From Streptoalloteichus tenebrarius (GTDB lineage: Bacteria; Actinomycetota; Actinomycetes; Mycobacteriales; Pseudonocardiaceae), in the NCBI RefSeq assembly GCF_024171885.1, contig NZ_JAMTCP010000001.1:1-64000 (forward strand): DNA of 64,000 nt. The letters are read 5' to 3'. The translations under genes were made by a program, and so were the position numbers. The notes beneath the pieces are model-generated. The model made no database searches. It was not told where the DNA came from and worked only from the letters and a program-made list of their open reading frames with translations. Positions 43,201-49,939 of the stretch are shown here, piece by piece (position 1 is the first letter of the stretch; each line of letters starts with the position of its first letter).

Positions 43201-44788
43201 CCCGCGCCGGGTCCGAACCGCCGAGCAGCTCGGCGGCCTCGCCGAGGTCCCTGGCCACCACGGCCCTGCGGAACGGCAGCGAACCGCGGCCGAGCTGGGT
43301 GGTGGAGGCGATGTCGGCCAGCGCCGGCGGCTGGTCGGAGTCCCTGACGCCGGCCAGGTGCGCGGCGAGGTTCTCGGTCAGCTCGTCCAGCGCGCGCGGG
43401 GACTTCGCGGACAGCACCACGACCTGCGCGTCCCGCTCCGCCGGGGGAGCCGGCTTCGGCGCGGGCGCCTCCTCTAGGATCACGTGTGCGTTGGTGCCGC
43501 CGATGCCGAACGAGCTGACGCCGATCCGGCGGGGGTGCCCGCCGTTCTTCCACTCCGTCAGCTCGGTGTTGACGAAGAACGGTGTGCTGTCGAAGTCGAT
43601 GCGCGGGTTGGGCGTGCGGAAGTGCAGGTTGGGCACCAGCTCGCGGTGCCGGAGCTGGAGCACCGCCTTGATCAGGCTGGCCACGCCGGCCGCCGACTCC
43701 AGGTGCCCGATGTTGCCCTTGACCGAGCTGACCGCGCAGAAGCCCCGCTCGTCGGTGTAGGGGGCGAACGCGCGGGCCAGCGCCTTGATCTCGATCGGGT
43801 CGCCGACCTGGGTGGCGGTGCCGTGCGCCTCCATCGCGGTGATCGTGTTCGCCTCGATGCCGCTGCTGGCCAGCGCGGCGGCCACCAGCCGCTCCTGCCC
43901 GGCCACGCTCGGCGCGGTGTAGCCGACCTTGTCCGAGCCGTCGTTGTTGACCGCGGAGGACCGGATCACCGCGAGCACGTTGTCGCCGTCGGCCAGGGCG
44001 TCCTCCAGCCGGCGCAGCACCACCGCGCCGACGCCGTTGCCGAACACGGTGCCGCGTCCGTCGGCGTCGAAGGGACGGCAGTGGCCGTCGGGGGAGTAGA
44101 TGAGCCCCTCCTCGTAGAGGTAGCCCACGCGGTGCGGGACCCGGACGCAGACGCCGCCGGCGACCGCGGTGCCGCACTCGCCCGCCGCCAGCGCCCTGAC
44201 CGCCTGGTGGACCGCCACCAGCGAGCTGGAGCAGGCGGTCTGCACGGTCACCGCCGGCCCGGTCAGCCCGAGCAGGAACGCGGTGCGGCTGGCGAGGTAG
44301 TCCTTGTCGTTGTGGATCTGGAGCTCGAAGACCGCCGGGCTCATCACGATCCGGCTGCCGCCGAGCAGGTTCGACATCAGGTACGCCGGCATGTTCGCGC
44401 CGGCGAAGACACCCACGTCGGAGTCGGTGCCGGGGCCGCGGCCGGCGTCCTCCAGCGCGTGCCACGCCGTCTCCAGGAACAGCCGCTGCTGCGGGTCGAG
44501 CAGCGCGGCCTCGCGCGCGTTGATGTTGAAGAACGCGGCGTCGAACAGGTCGACGTCGTCCAGGACGGGCGCGGCGCGGACGTACTCCTCCCGGGAGAAC
44601 ACGTCCCGGGGGATGCCCTCGGCCAGCAGGTCCTCGTCGGACAGGCGCGTGATCGACTCCACGCCGTCGCGGAGGTTGCGCCAGAACGTCGGGACGTCGC
44701 GGGCGCCGGGGAACCGCCCGGCCATGCCGATGATCGCGATGGCCCCGCCGGTGCTGTCGGGGGTGGTGCGGGCACTGTCGCGGGTCAC
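37271..44788 (-). CDS. Hybrid PKS-NRPS, KS-AT-ACP-Cy-A(Cys)-PCP-Ct
   Basis: 2505 residues from GTG 44788 (GTGA overlap with the upstream oxidase). KS about 16-440: T-A-C186-S-S-S, E-A-H322-G-T-A-T, N-I-G-H362. AT about 530-830: G-H-S640-L-G-E and H-A-F-H (736-739), the malonyl-type motif. ACP with G-G-H-S968-L. Cyclisation-type condensation about 1010-1480: D1161-L-L-C-A-D1166-V-A-S1169 (DxxxxDxxS) and S-Q-T-P-Q-V. Adenylation about 1495-2020, pocket D-L-F-N-M-S-L-I-W, close to the published cysteine code DLYNLSLIWK. PCP G-G-D-S2042-I. A final condensation/epimerisation-like domain (about 2085-2505) has lost HHxxxDG (S-A-A-A-L-D-D at 2215-2221). It would extend a picolinyl starter with malonate and cysteine. 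Confidence 0.95.
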   Translation of the reverse strand: MTRDSARTTPDSTGGAIAIIGMAGRFPGARDVPTFWRNLRDGVESITRLSDEDLLAEGIPRDVFSREEYVRAAPVLDDVDLFDAAFFNINAREAALLDPQQRLFLETAWHALEDAGRGPGTDSDVGVFAGANMPAYLMSNLLGGSRIVMSPAVFELQIHNDKDYLASRTAFLLGLTGPAVTVQTACSSSLVAVHQAVRALAAGECGTAVAGGVCVRVPHRVGYLYEEGLIYSPDGHCRPFDADGRGTVFGNGVGAVVLRRLEDALADGDNVLAVIRSSAVNNDGSDKVGYTAPSVAGQERLVAAALASSGIEANTITAMEAHGTATQVGDPIEIKALARAFAPYTDERGFCAVSSVKGNIGHLESAAGVASLIKAVLQLRHRELVPNLHFRTPNPRIDFDSTPFFVNTELTEWKNGGHPRRIGVSSFGIGGTNAHVILEEAPAPKPAPPAERDAQVVVLSAKSPRALDELTENLAAHLAGVRDSDQPPALADIASTTQLGRGSLPFRRAVVARDLGEAAELLGGSDPARVSSAVAPPGKPKVVFLFPGQGTQYPGMGHDLYLTEEVFRSEVDTCVDILRPLLGVDLREVMYPPAGADLEAAATRLENTAYAQPALFVTEYALARQWESWGVRPDAMVGHSLGEFVAACLAGVFDLPTVLRLVATRGTMMRELPSGSMLSVAAPEERVRELLPPELSVAAVNAPTLCVVSGPHEAVAALEERLAAAEISSRRLHTSHAFHSGMIDPIVPPFTEQVRAATLGEPGLPIVSTVTGEWIGAEQTTDPEYWGTHMRRPVRFGEAVRRVTELGRTILLEVGPGNTLGTLSRQAVDAGAGATVVSSMRRPDQEQSDQDTLLSAFAGLWLAGAEVDWTRLQAPRPRVPLPTYPFQHKRFWIEPRGEAGGELVIDTPATTETDESDTAGGGRPEHLLTAYTAPRNDLERSITALWEEFFGFHPIGIHDNFFELGGHSLLATQVLNRLRSELGRTATPAELLSRPTVAALAELIADQEPAQEPEVLPTITPEPERRHEPFPLTEMQQAQWLGRLGSFDMGGVAPHLYLEFDSDTLDLERLERAWQRVVQRHEMLRIVVLSDGRQRVLKDVPAYRFEVLDLRGADEETARARLAEVSDRMAAEVRPADTWPLWEIRATWLGNGKLRVHVSFDLLCADVASFFYQVLPAWRQFYENPELPADPPALSFRDYVLAEENLRETALYERSLEYWRERVRHLPPAPELPTAAAPGELTRPTFVRRHASLDPRTWASIKERAGEHGVTPSSVLVAAYAATISRWSKSQHFTLNFTAVNRLPFHEDVDGMVGEFASFELLEVDTRRLDTFADLVAQLQRQSWEDFEHRYVSGVRILRELNRVRRDTTGGVMPVVFTSALSTEQDPASVPSPVAWLGEQARFISQTPQVTIDHFVLEFGGVLELAWHAVDELFPENLMAEMFESYQELLVGLASPEGWERPPTIELPSEQWEIRERVNATEGPVPTGLLVEPVLAAGVDPALASRDAVITAERTLTHAELSGRAVDLARTLAERGYGPGKLVGIGLAKGWRQIVAAVGVSAAGCTYVPIDPDLPESRRAWLIEHAGIDCVVTDGSGTPEWPSTVDTVAIAEDPDWRSVDVASWRSPAKPEEIAYIIYTSGSTGTPKGVAVNHTAALNTLVDVRERFGITPDDRVLGLSSLSFDLSVFDVFGMLGTGGALVLPEPHARRDPQRWIELVREHGVTVWNSVPALLEMLVTHLESTASAEGGAVLPLRLAMLSGDWIPVRLPDRARALAEDLTVYSLGGATEAAIWSIHYPIGEVPPEWTSIPYGFPLRNQTFHVLNERMEPAPVWTAGQLYIGGVGLASCYWNDEQRTAESFVTHPTTGERLYRTGDLGRYLPDGSIEFLGREDFQVKIGGFRVELGEVEHALAQHPAVANTVAAALGQRTQQRLVAYLVPNEPVTDQAALVESVREHLTRTLPNYLIPADIVVLDDLPLSSNGKVDRSALPAPERVGHGGAAEDAVDERLRISLDRLLTLARSVLGVESVGASDNFFELGGDSIMGIQLVSQANAEGLAIGPQDLFESPNFLDLAQRVEAVGGTAVVDADAVPLTPHQAELVAAGSVSWVETGVAAGFDPELAERALREVTARHTALRLRLGALQDGTPGLLDAGTAEGVLSEIDLSGLAADSRAEALTELVAEMAEELDLSAGEGAKLVRVTTGEDEDRLVWLGSAAALDDSSWRVLLSEFAHAYRGLADGGAVTWEGRPPCFLDWSRQRADRAARGEVEPVEAVRLGEAQVTTVDAEAVAALRESAFSAYHVDLGEAVAAALVLALRTQRQDPPAVVVERSLRKAAVENSAGRFTEPVGLTVSGPADPAEVLTSVKRDYRQADAPTDGARRVLLREVVEADWRSAEGGPLTLTGFAGPSGVTAPAGTVAEVGAALVDGELRIHWRPTEGAEGTEGTEGTDGAIDVAALSRAFTDAVVALTEHCREAGSGSYEPSDFPLAGLDPTELSKFLGSLD

Positions 44789-45972
44789 TGCTGAGCCTCC
44801 AGGGTCGCGGTGGGCGCAAGCCGGGCGATGTCGTGGGGAGTGCCGCCGTTGAGCGCGAGGTCGACGCAGATCTCGCCGAGGAGCGGGACGAACTTGAAGC
44901 CCCACCCGGCGCTGTAGATCACGATGTTCTCGCCGTGCGGCACGAGTCCCTCGGCCAGACCGAGGTAGAACTGGCGTTCCAGGTCGCTGGGCAGCACGGC
45001 CAGACAGGCCCCCGTGTGCGCGGGCTCCGGGTCCAGCGCGGGGAGGTGGTCGGCGACCCACGAGGTCAGCCGGCGCACGTGCCGGGGGTCGGGCCGGTTC
45101 GTCGCCTGGTCGGCGTGGTCGAGGGGGTTCACCTCGAACACCGGGCCGAGGCGCACCAGCTCGCTGGGCGACCAGGGGTTGCGGCCGAAGCCGTAGAACA
45201 GGTTCGTGTCCTCCTCGGTCGGCTGCTGGAACACGAACCAGAACGGGAAGTCGACGTTCTCGTCCCGCCGCCGCAGCGAGACCAGGGCCATCTCGTACAG
45301 CTTGATGTCGAGCGTGGCGCCCAGCGGGCCGAGCAGGTCGTTGATCCCGGGGCCGTTGGCCAGCACGACCTTGGCCGCCCGGTAGGTCCGCTCGTCGGTC
45401 CTGACCGTCACGCCGTCGGCGTCCGGGGCCAGGTCGATCACCCGCTCACCGGCCCTGAGCACGCAGCCGTGGTGCTGGGCCAGGCCGTAGAGGGCGGCCA
45501 GGGTGCCGCGCACGTCGATCGCCCCGCCGTCGGGCTGGAGGAAACCGGCGTAGTGCTGGGGGAGGTTGGTGAACCCGAAGCGGCGCTCGATGTCCCTGAC
45601 GTCCAGCGCCTCGTACCTCAGGCCCAGCTTGTCCATCACCCGCATGGTCTCGGCGATCTGGCCCTCGTTCGTGTCGACCTCGACGTCGCCGAACCAGAGG
45701 CTGCCGATGGAGTGGATGAGCCGGCGCTCGGCCAGGCTCTCCAACCGCCGCCACAGGGGCTCGGTCGCCAGCGTCAACCGGAACAGGTCCTCCTGCGTGT
45801 ACTGGAGGCGCCAGTGGCGCTCCGCCCCGCTGGTCCCGTTGCGCTCGTTGAAGAATCCGTGCCGGTCCAGCACCAGCGTCCGCTGTCCCCTGGCGGCCGC
45901 CTGCCAGCCGCAGGACAGGCCGACCGGGCCGCCCCCGACGACGATGATGTCGAACGCGTTGGAATCGGTCAT
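44785..45972 (-). CDS. Sarcosine-oxidase-like flavoenzyme (NikD-type, picolinate-forming)
   Basis: 395 residues. N-terminal FAD motif I-I-V-V-G-G-G-P-V-G-L-S; the monomeric sarcosine oxidase/NikD layout continues with G-T-S-G-A-E-R-H-W-R-L-Q-Y, Y-A-G-F-L-Q-P-D-G-G-A-I-D-V and, near the C-terminus, Y-S-A-G-W-G-F-K-F-V-P. Cys323 in T-G-A-C-L-A-V matches the position of the covalent FAD-Cys bond in this family. NikD oxidises piperideine-2-carboxylate to picolinate; with the lysine aminotransferase encoded directly upstream this enzyme should supply the picolinate starter. It overlaps the PKS-NRPS start. Confidence 0.85.
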   Translation of the reverse strand: MTDSNAFDIIVVGGGPVGLSCGWQAAARGQRTLVLDRHGFFNERNGTSGAERHWRLQYTQEDLFRLTLATEPLWRRLESLAERRLIHSIGSLWFGDVEVDTNEGQIAETMRVMDKLGLRYEALDVRDIERRFGFTNLPQHYAGFLQPDGGAIDVRGTLAALYGLAQHHGCVLRAGERVIDLAPDADGVTVRTDERTYRAAKVVLANGPGINDLLGPLGATLDIKLYEMALVSLRRRDENVDFPFWFVFQQPTEEDTNLFYGFGRNPWSPSELVRLGPVFEVNPLDHADQATNRPDPRHVRRLTSWVADHLPALDPEPAHTGACLAVLPSDLERQFYLGLAEGLVPHGENIVIYSAGWGFKFVPLLGEICVDLALNGGTPHDIARLAPTATLEAQQ

Positions 45973-45998
45973 CTGCTCACGCCGTCCTTTGTGGAGAG

Positions 45999-47249
45999 TT
46001 ACGGTCTGGCCATGGCGGAGTCGCGGGACGACGCCTCGGTGAGGACCGCGTCCAGCGCGCCGAGCATGTGGTTGACCTGCTGGTCGGACAGGCTCGGCTG
46101 GCAGGGCAGGTTGACCTGCTGCCGGAACCACATCCGCTCGGCGGTCGGGCACTCGCCGAGCCGGTGCCCGCGCGCCCGCCACTCCGGCAGCAGGTGCAGC
46201 GGGAAGTACCGGAGCTGGAGCTGCACGCCGAGCTGGGCGAGCCGCTCCACGAGCGCGTCGCGGTCGATGCCCGCGTCCGGGTCGACGAAGAACGTGTAGA
46301 GGTGGTAGGCGCTCACCACGCCCTTCGGCTCGGTGATGAGCCGGACGAACGGGTACCGCCGGAGCACGTCGCTGATCCGGCCCGCGATCTCCCTGCGCCG
46401 CGCGACGAGCTGGTCCAGCCGACGCAACTGCGCGATGCCCACCGCCGCGCTGGGCTCGGCCAGCGTCGCGTTGGTCCCGGAGTAGTGGATCTCCACGCAG
46501 TCGTGCGTGTAGGAGTTGCCCGCGTGCAGCATCCACGGCCGCGCGGTGTCCGACCCGCCGAACCGCTGGGCGGCGGGCACGAACACCGCGTCGGACTCGT
46601 TGGAGCGCATCCGGTCGAGCCGCTCGCGCCAGGCGTCGTCGTCGACCGTCACCATGCCGCCCTCGCCCAGCGTGGTGATGTTCTTGCTGGCGTGGAAGCT
46701 GAAACAGCCGATGTCGGCGAGCGAGCCCGGTCTCCGCCCGTGGTAGACGCTGCCGAGCGCGTGCGCGCAGTCCTCGACGACCACGATGTCGTGGGCCCGC
46801 GCGATCCGCATGATCCGGTCCATCTCGGCGGGCAGGCCGCCGTAGTGGACGATCAGGATCGCCCTGGTGCGCTCGGTGATCAGCGCCTCGACGCTGTCCG
46901 GGTCCGCGTTCAGGGTGTTCGGGTCGACGTCGCAGAAGCGCACGGTGACCGGCAGGTCCAGCAGCGGCTGGATCGTCGCCTTGTACGTCTGCGGTGTCGC
47001 GATCACCTCGTCCCCCGCGCGCAGCCCGAGCAGGTTGATGGCCAGCGCGAGCGCGACGGTGCCGCTGGTCACCGACACCGCGTGCCGGGAGCCGACGAGT
47101 TCGGCGAACCGCCGCTCGAAGGTCTCGCGATAGACACCGCCGGAAAGGGAGACGTCCGACTTCAACACCTCGGCGAGTGCACCCAGTTCCTCGTCGCCGA
47201 GCAAACTTCCCCGTTGTGGGTACGGGACGCGATAGTGATGTGGTGGCAT
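45999..47249 (-). CDS. DegT/DnrJ-family aminotransferase (lysine 2-aminotransferase candidate)
   Basis: 416 residues from ATG 47249. PLP-dependent fold type I, DegT/DnrJ/EryC1 group: V-T-S-G-T-V-A-L-A-L-A, V-H-Y-G-G-L-P-A-E-M-D, V-V-E-D-C-A-H-A-L-G and F-S-F-H-A-S-K189-N-I-T-T-L-G-E-G-G with Lys189 as the PLP lysine. NikC/VisA-like members of this family transaminate L-lysine at C-2, giving a keto acid that cyclises to piperideine-2-carboxylate. The NikD-like oxidase follows 26 bases downstream. First gene of the minus-strand assembly-line operon. Sugar aminotransferase is the main alternative, but no sugar genes are nearby. Confidence 0.8.
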   Translation of the reverse strand: MPPHHYRVPYPQRGSLLGDEELGALAEVLKSDVSLSGGVYRETFERRFAELVGSRHAVSVTSGTVALALAINLLGLRAGDEVIATPQTYKATIQPLLDLPVTVRFCDVDPNTLNADPDSVEALITERTRAILIVHYGGLPAEMDRIMRIARAHDIVVVEDCAHALGSVYHGRRPGSLADIGCFSFHASKNITTLGEGGMVTVDDDAWRERLDRMRSNESDAVFVPAAQRFGGSDTARPWMLHAGNSYTHDCVEIHYSGTNATLAEPSAAVGIAQLRRLDQLVARRREIAGRISDVLRRYPFVRLITEPKGVVSAYHLYTFFVDPDAGIDRDALVERLAQLGVQLQLRYFPLHLLPEWRARGHRLGECPTAERMWFRQQVNLPCQPSLSDQQVNHMLGALDAVLTEASSRDSAMARP

Positions 47250-47451
47250 CGGAGCCCACTTCCCGTCGTGTCCTACAGAGTTCCGCGGCAGCGCTGTCCA
47301 CGAATCGGTCGTGCCGTCAATCTTGCGGACCCGGCGTCCGACCGAGCTACCAGCCAATGGGTGGTAGCGGTTGTACGACCCGGTACGCGGGTTGCAGGAC
47401 TAGCACCAGGGATGCACTGGACCGGGCCGCGTTCCGGGATACCGTCGTTTC
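47250..47451. promoter_or_regulatory. Central divergent promoter region of the cluster
   Basis: 202 bases between the two divergent biosynthetic transcripts (aminotransferase to thioesterase on minus; carrier protein and ligase on plus). It must hold both promoters. No iron box, clear LuxR box or long palindrome was seen in it. Confidence 0.6.
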
Positions 47452-47679
47452 ATGGGCGAACTGCGCGAAATCCTGCTGGACATCGGTGTCGAAGAAGACG
47501 TGATCGCCCCGGAACACCGGTTGCGGTCCGATCTCGCGCTCGATTCCACCGAAACTGTCGATCTGGAGAAAGAACTCCAACGCCGGTTCGGCCTCACGAT
47601 CGACCTGTGGGACAAGCACGACTACACCATCGCCGAGCTGGCCGCCATGATCCAGGACGCCCGGACGCGGCAGGCGTGA
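47452..47679 (+). CDS. Free-standing carrier protein
   Basis: 75 residues, a four-helix acyl/peptidyl carrier protein. The phosphopantetheine site is L-A-L-D-S32-T-E, with Ser32 as attachment point; D-L-A-L-D-S replaces the G-x-D-S of typical ACPs. It is followed 12 bases later by an acyl-AMP ligase gene, so it probably carries the picolinyl (or hydroxypicolinyl) starter to the KS of the hybrid synthase, as the separate ligase/carrier pairs do in collismycin-type systems. Confidence 0.85.
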   Translation: MGELREILLDIGVEEDVIAPEHRLRSDLALDSTETVDLEKELQRRFGLTIDLWDKHDYTIAELAAMIQDARTRQA

Positions 47680-47691
47680 AGGGAGACCCCG

Positions 47692-49320
47692 GTGCGGGAG
47701 ACGCTGAGCAGAATCGACGAGCGACGGGCACGGCGGTACCGCGCCGAGGGTCTGTGGGGTCCTGAGCGGGTCGACGAGACCGTGCTGGCGCACGCCGCGA
47801 CCCGTCCCGACGCGGTGGCCCTGGTCGCCGGGACGCGTCGGCTCACCCACGGCGAGCTGGCCGCCTCGGTGCGCGCCGCGGCGAGCCGGTTGGCGGCACT
47901 GGGGATCCGCCGGGGTGACCCCGTGGTCGTCCAACTGCCGAACGACCTGGAACTGGTCGTGTTGACGCTCGCGCTGTCCAGCATCGGCGCGCCGCCGATC
48001 ATGACGCCGACCGCGTTGCGGGACTACGAGCTGGACCACATCGTGCGGATCACCCAGCCGGTCGCCCTGGCGGTCCCGGAGAAGCTGGCCCGCTTCGACC
48101 ACTACGCGATGGCCCGTCGCCTGCGCGAGGCCCACCCCTGCGTGCGCTCCCTGCTGGTGTCCGATGTGGACGATGGGGACGCGGTGGGTCTCGGCGCCCT
48201 GTGCGCGCCGCCCGCGCCGGGCGAGTCCCTTCCCGAGCCGGAGAGGGCGCGACTCGACGACCCCGCGCTGTGCCTGCTGTCCAACGGCACCACCGGGCCG
48301 CCCAAGGTGATCCCCCGGTTGCAGGAGGCCTACGACTACCAGCTCAGGGTGACCCCGGAGGTCGCCGGCGTCGACCAGGACACGGTGTACCTCGCGGTGA
48401 TGCCGGCGACCCACGGGTTCGTGCTCGGCTGTCCCGGCATCCTCGGCACGCTCGGCGCCGGCGGGCGGGTCGTCCTCGGCCCCTCCACCGAGCCGGAGGC
48501 CGCGTTCGAGCTGGTCGAGCGGGAGCGGGTCACCCACTGCACCCTGGTGCCCGCGCTGGCCGAGCGGTGGGCCGCCGCCGCCGAGGACACCGAGCACGAC
48601 CTGTCCAGCCTGCGCGTGATCCAGGTCGGCGGGGCCCGTCCGCGCCGGGGCCAGGTCGAGAAGGTGCCCGAGGCGCTGGGCTGTCGGGTCCAGCAGTGCT
48701 ACGGGATGAGCGAGGGCCTGCTCAACTACACCGCGCTCGACGACCCGGACGACGTCGCCTTCGACACCCAGGGCCGGCCGGTCTCACCGGCCGACGAGAT
48801 CCTGGTCGTCGACGAGACCGGCGCACCGGTCGCACCCGGCGAGGTGGGGGAGCTGCTCACCAGGGGGCCGTACACCGTCGCCGGCTACTACGCCGACGCC
48901 GAGGCCAACGCGAAGAACTTCACCGAGGACGGGTTCTACCGCACCGGGGACCTGGTCCGCCTGCACGAGTCGGGCTCGATCATCGTGGAGGGCCGCACCC
49001 GCGACGTCATCAACCGCGGTGGCGAGAAGATCCCGGCCACCGAGCTGGAGCTGCTCGCCGCCGAGCACCCCGCCGTCGCGGCCGCCGCCGCCCTCGGCGC
49101 CCCGCACGCGCGCCTCGGCGAGATCGTGTGCCTCTACGTCGTGTGCCACGAGGGAGCGACCGCCCCGGGGCTGAAGGAGATCCGCCGCTTCCTCCAGGAC
49201 CGGGGCCTGGCCCGGTTCAAGCTGCCCGAGCGGCTGGAGGTCGTCGAGTCGCTGCCGTACCTCGGCATCGGCAAGGTCGACAAGAAGGCGCTGCGCGCCA
49301 CCCTCGCCGCGTCCTCCTGA
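47692..49320 (+). CDS. Aryl-AMP ligase (picolinate-activating candidate)
   Basis: 542 residues, related to 2,3-dihydroxybenzoate- and 3-hydroxypicolinate-AMP ligases. Marks: L-S-N-G-T-T-G-P-P-K (P-loop-like A3), Q-C-Y-G-M-S-E-G-L (A5), Y-R-T-G-D-L-V-R (A7), I-N-R-G-G-E-K-I (A8) and the catalytic lysine in G-I-G-K-V-D-K (A10). The picolinate supply genes across the divergent promoter and the carrier gene just upstream make picolinate the likely substrate. A strong terminator follows at 49358-49385. Confidence 0.85.
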   Translation: MRETLSRIDERRARRYRAEGLWGPERVDETVLAHAATRPDAVALVAGTRRLTHGELAASVRAAASRLAALGIRRGDPVVVQLPNDLELVVLTLALSSIGAPPIMTPTALRDYELDHIVRITQPVALAVPEKLARFDHYAMARRLREAHPCVRSLLVSDVDDGDAVGLGALCAPPAPGESLPEPERARLDDPALCLLSNGTTGPPKVIPRLQEAYDYQLRVTPEVAGVDQDTVYLAVMPATHGFVLGCPGILGTLGAGGRVVLGPSTEPEAAFELVERERVTHCTLVPALAERWAAAAEDTEHDLSSLRVIQVGGARPRRGQVEKVPEALGCRVQQCYGMSEGLLNYTALDDPDDVAFDTQGRPVSPADEILVVDETGAPVAPGEVGELLTRGPYTVAGYYADAEANAKNFTEDGFYRTGDLVRLHESGSIIVEGRTRDVINRGGEKIPATELELLAAEHPAVAAAAALGAPHARLGEIVCLYVVCHEGATAPGLKEIRRFLQDRGLARFKLPERLEVVESLPYLGIGKVDKKALRATLAASS

Positions 49321-49349
49321 CTCGTCCTGACCCGCCGCCAAACCACACG

Positions 49350-49850
49350 TCGCGCAGGGACCCGCCCCTCACACGGGGCGGGTCCTTGCGTTCTCACAGG
49401 GTTCTCTCACAGCCAGCACGGGTGCTTCGTGCGCCTCCGCCCGGCGAGGTCGCCTTGCTGGGCTCGCGGACCCGATCCGATCACCACCCGTCGGCCGGCT
49501 GCCACTCCACACAGGTGGGCCGCCTTCCGCCGGAGCGGCGGAACTCCAACACGGCCTCGCGCACCTTCGCCAAGGGGATGGCCGCGTTGGCGGGGAACTC
49601 CAGTGCCGAGTGCCGGTCCTGGTACAGAACCGGGGCGCCCGGAATGGGCGGGGTGGACAACGACATCGATGGGGCGTCGAAGTCGGGACCGAAGTAGCCC
49701 AGCGCGCCCACCCCCGCCGTCACGTCGAGGTCGAACTTCAGACCGTGGTCGGGCACCTCCGCGACACCGAAGCGTGGCCGCTCGACGATGTAGACGGAAG
49801 GGTTGTGCCAGAAGCCGTGGACCTCGGCTTCGAGTATCTGATCGAACAGC
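49350..49850. repeat. Inverted repeat, left arm
   Basis: About 500 bases covering the terminator, a noncoding stretch with CAGGGTTCTCTCACA and CAGCACGGGTGCTTCGTGC, and the C-terminal two-thirds of the Imm1 gene at 49481. They recur in opposite orientation at about 51560-52020. Noncoding identity is above 90 per cent by eye. Confidence 0.85.
49358..49385. terminator. Bidirectional terminator, left arm
   Basis: Perfect 11-bp stem GGACCCGCCCC (49358-49368) with 49375-49385. It lies between the convergent ligase and Imm1 genes. Related hairpins occur at 50726 and 51983. Confidence 0.8.
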
Positions 49851-49939
49851 CGGCCCAGGTGATCATCAGATCGTGCGTCACCCTCGATGTCCCCGTTGCA
49901 GGCTTGGGCAAAGATGTGCGCGGTGTAGTTCGTCGTCAT
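49481..49939 (-). CDS. Imm1 immunity protein, paired with the deaminase gene
   Basis: 152 residues of the Imm1 family: N-P-S-V-Y-I-V-E-R-P-R-F-G-V, D-H-G-L-K-F-D-L-D-V-T, G-A-L-G-Y-F-G-P-D-F-D-A-P-S-M-S-L, A-P-V-L-Y-Q-D-R-H-S-A-L and the end C-V-E-W-Q-P-A-D-G-W with conserved tryptophans. Its ATG overlaps the stop of the deaminase toxin gene (ATGA), the usual toxin-then-immunity order, so it should be the cognate antitoxin. From about residue 50 it is nearly identical to the gene at 51441 on the other strand; the N-terminal 45 residues differ, which may reflect different toxin specificity. Confidence 0.9.
   Translation of the reverse strand: MTTNYTAHIFAQACNGDIEGDARSDDHLGRLFDQILEAEVHGFWHNPSVYIVERPRFGVAEVPDHGLKFDLDVTAGVGALGYFGPDFDAPSMSLSTPPIPGAPVLYQDRHSALEFPANAAIPLAKVREAVLEFRRSGGRRPTCVEWQPADGW

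Noticed and set aside
34061-43477. A continuous open frame of over 3100 codons on the + strand opposite the synthase genes
   Set aside because: It is the antisense of high-GC codons in the two real synthase genes; it is rich in Arg, Gln, Gly and His and shows no domain.
47250-47451. Iron box in the central biosynthetic promoter
   Set aside because: No segment approaches the IdeR/DmdR consensus as the 62110 site does.
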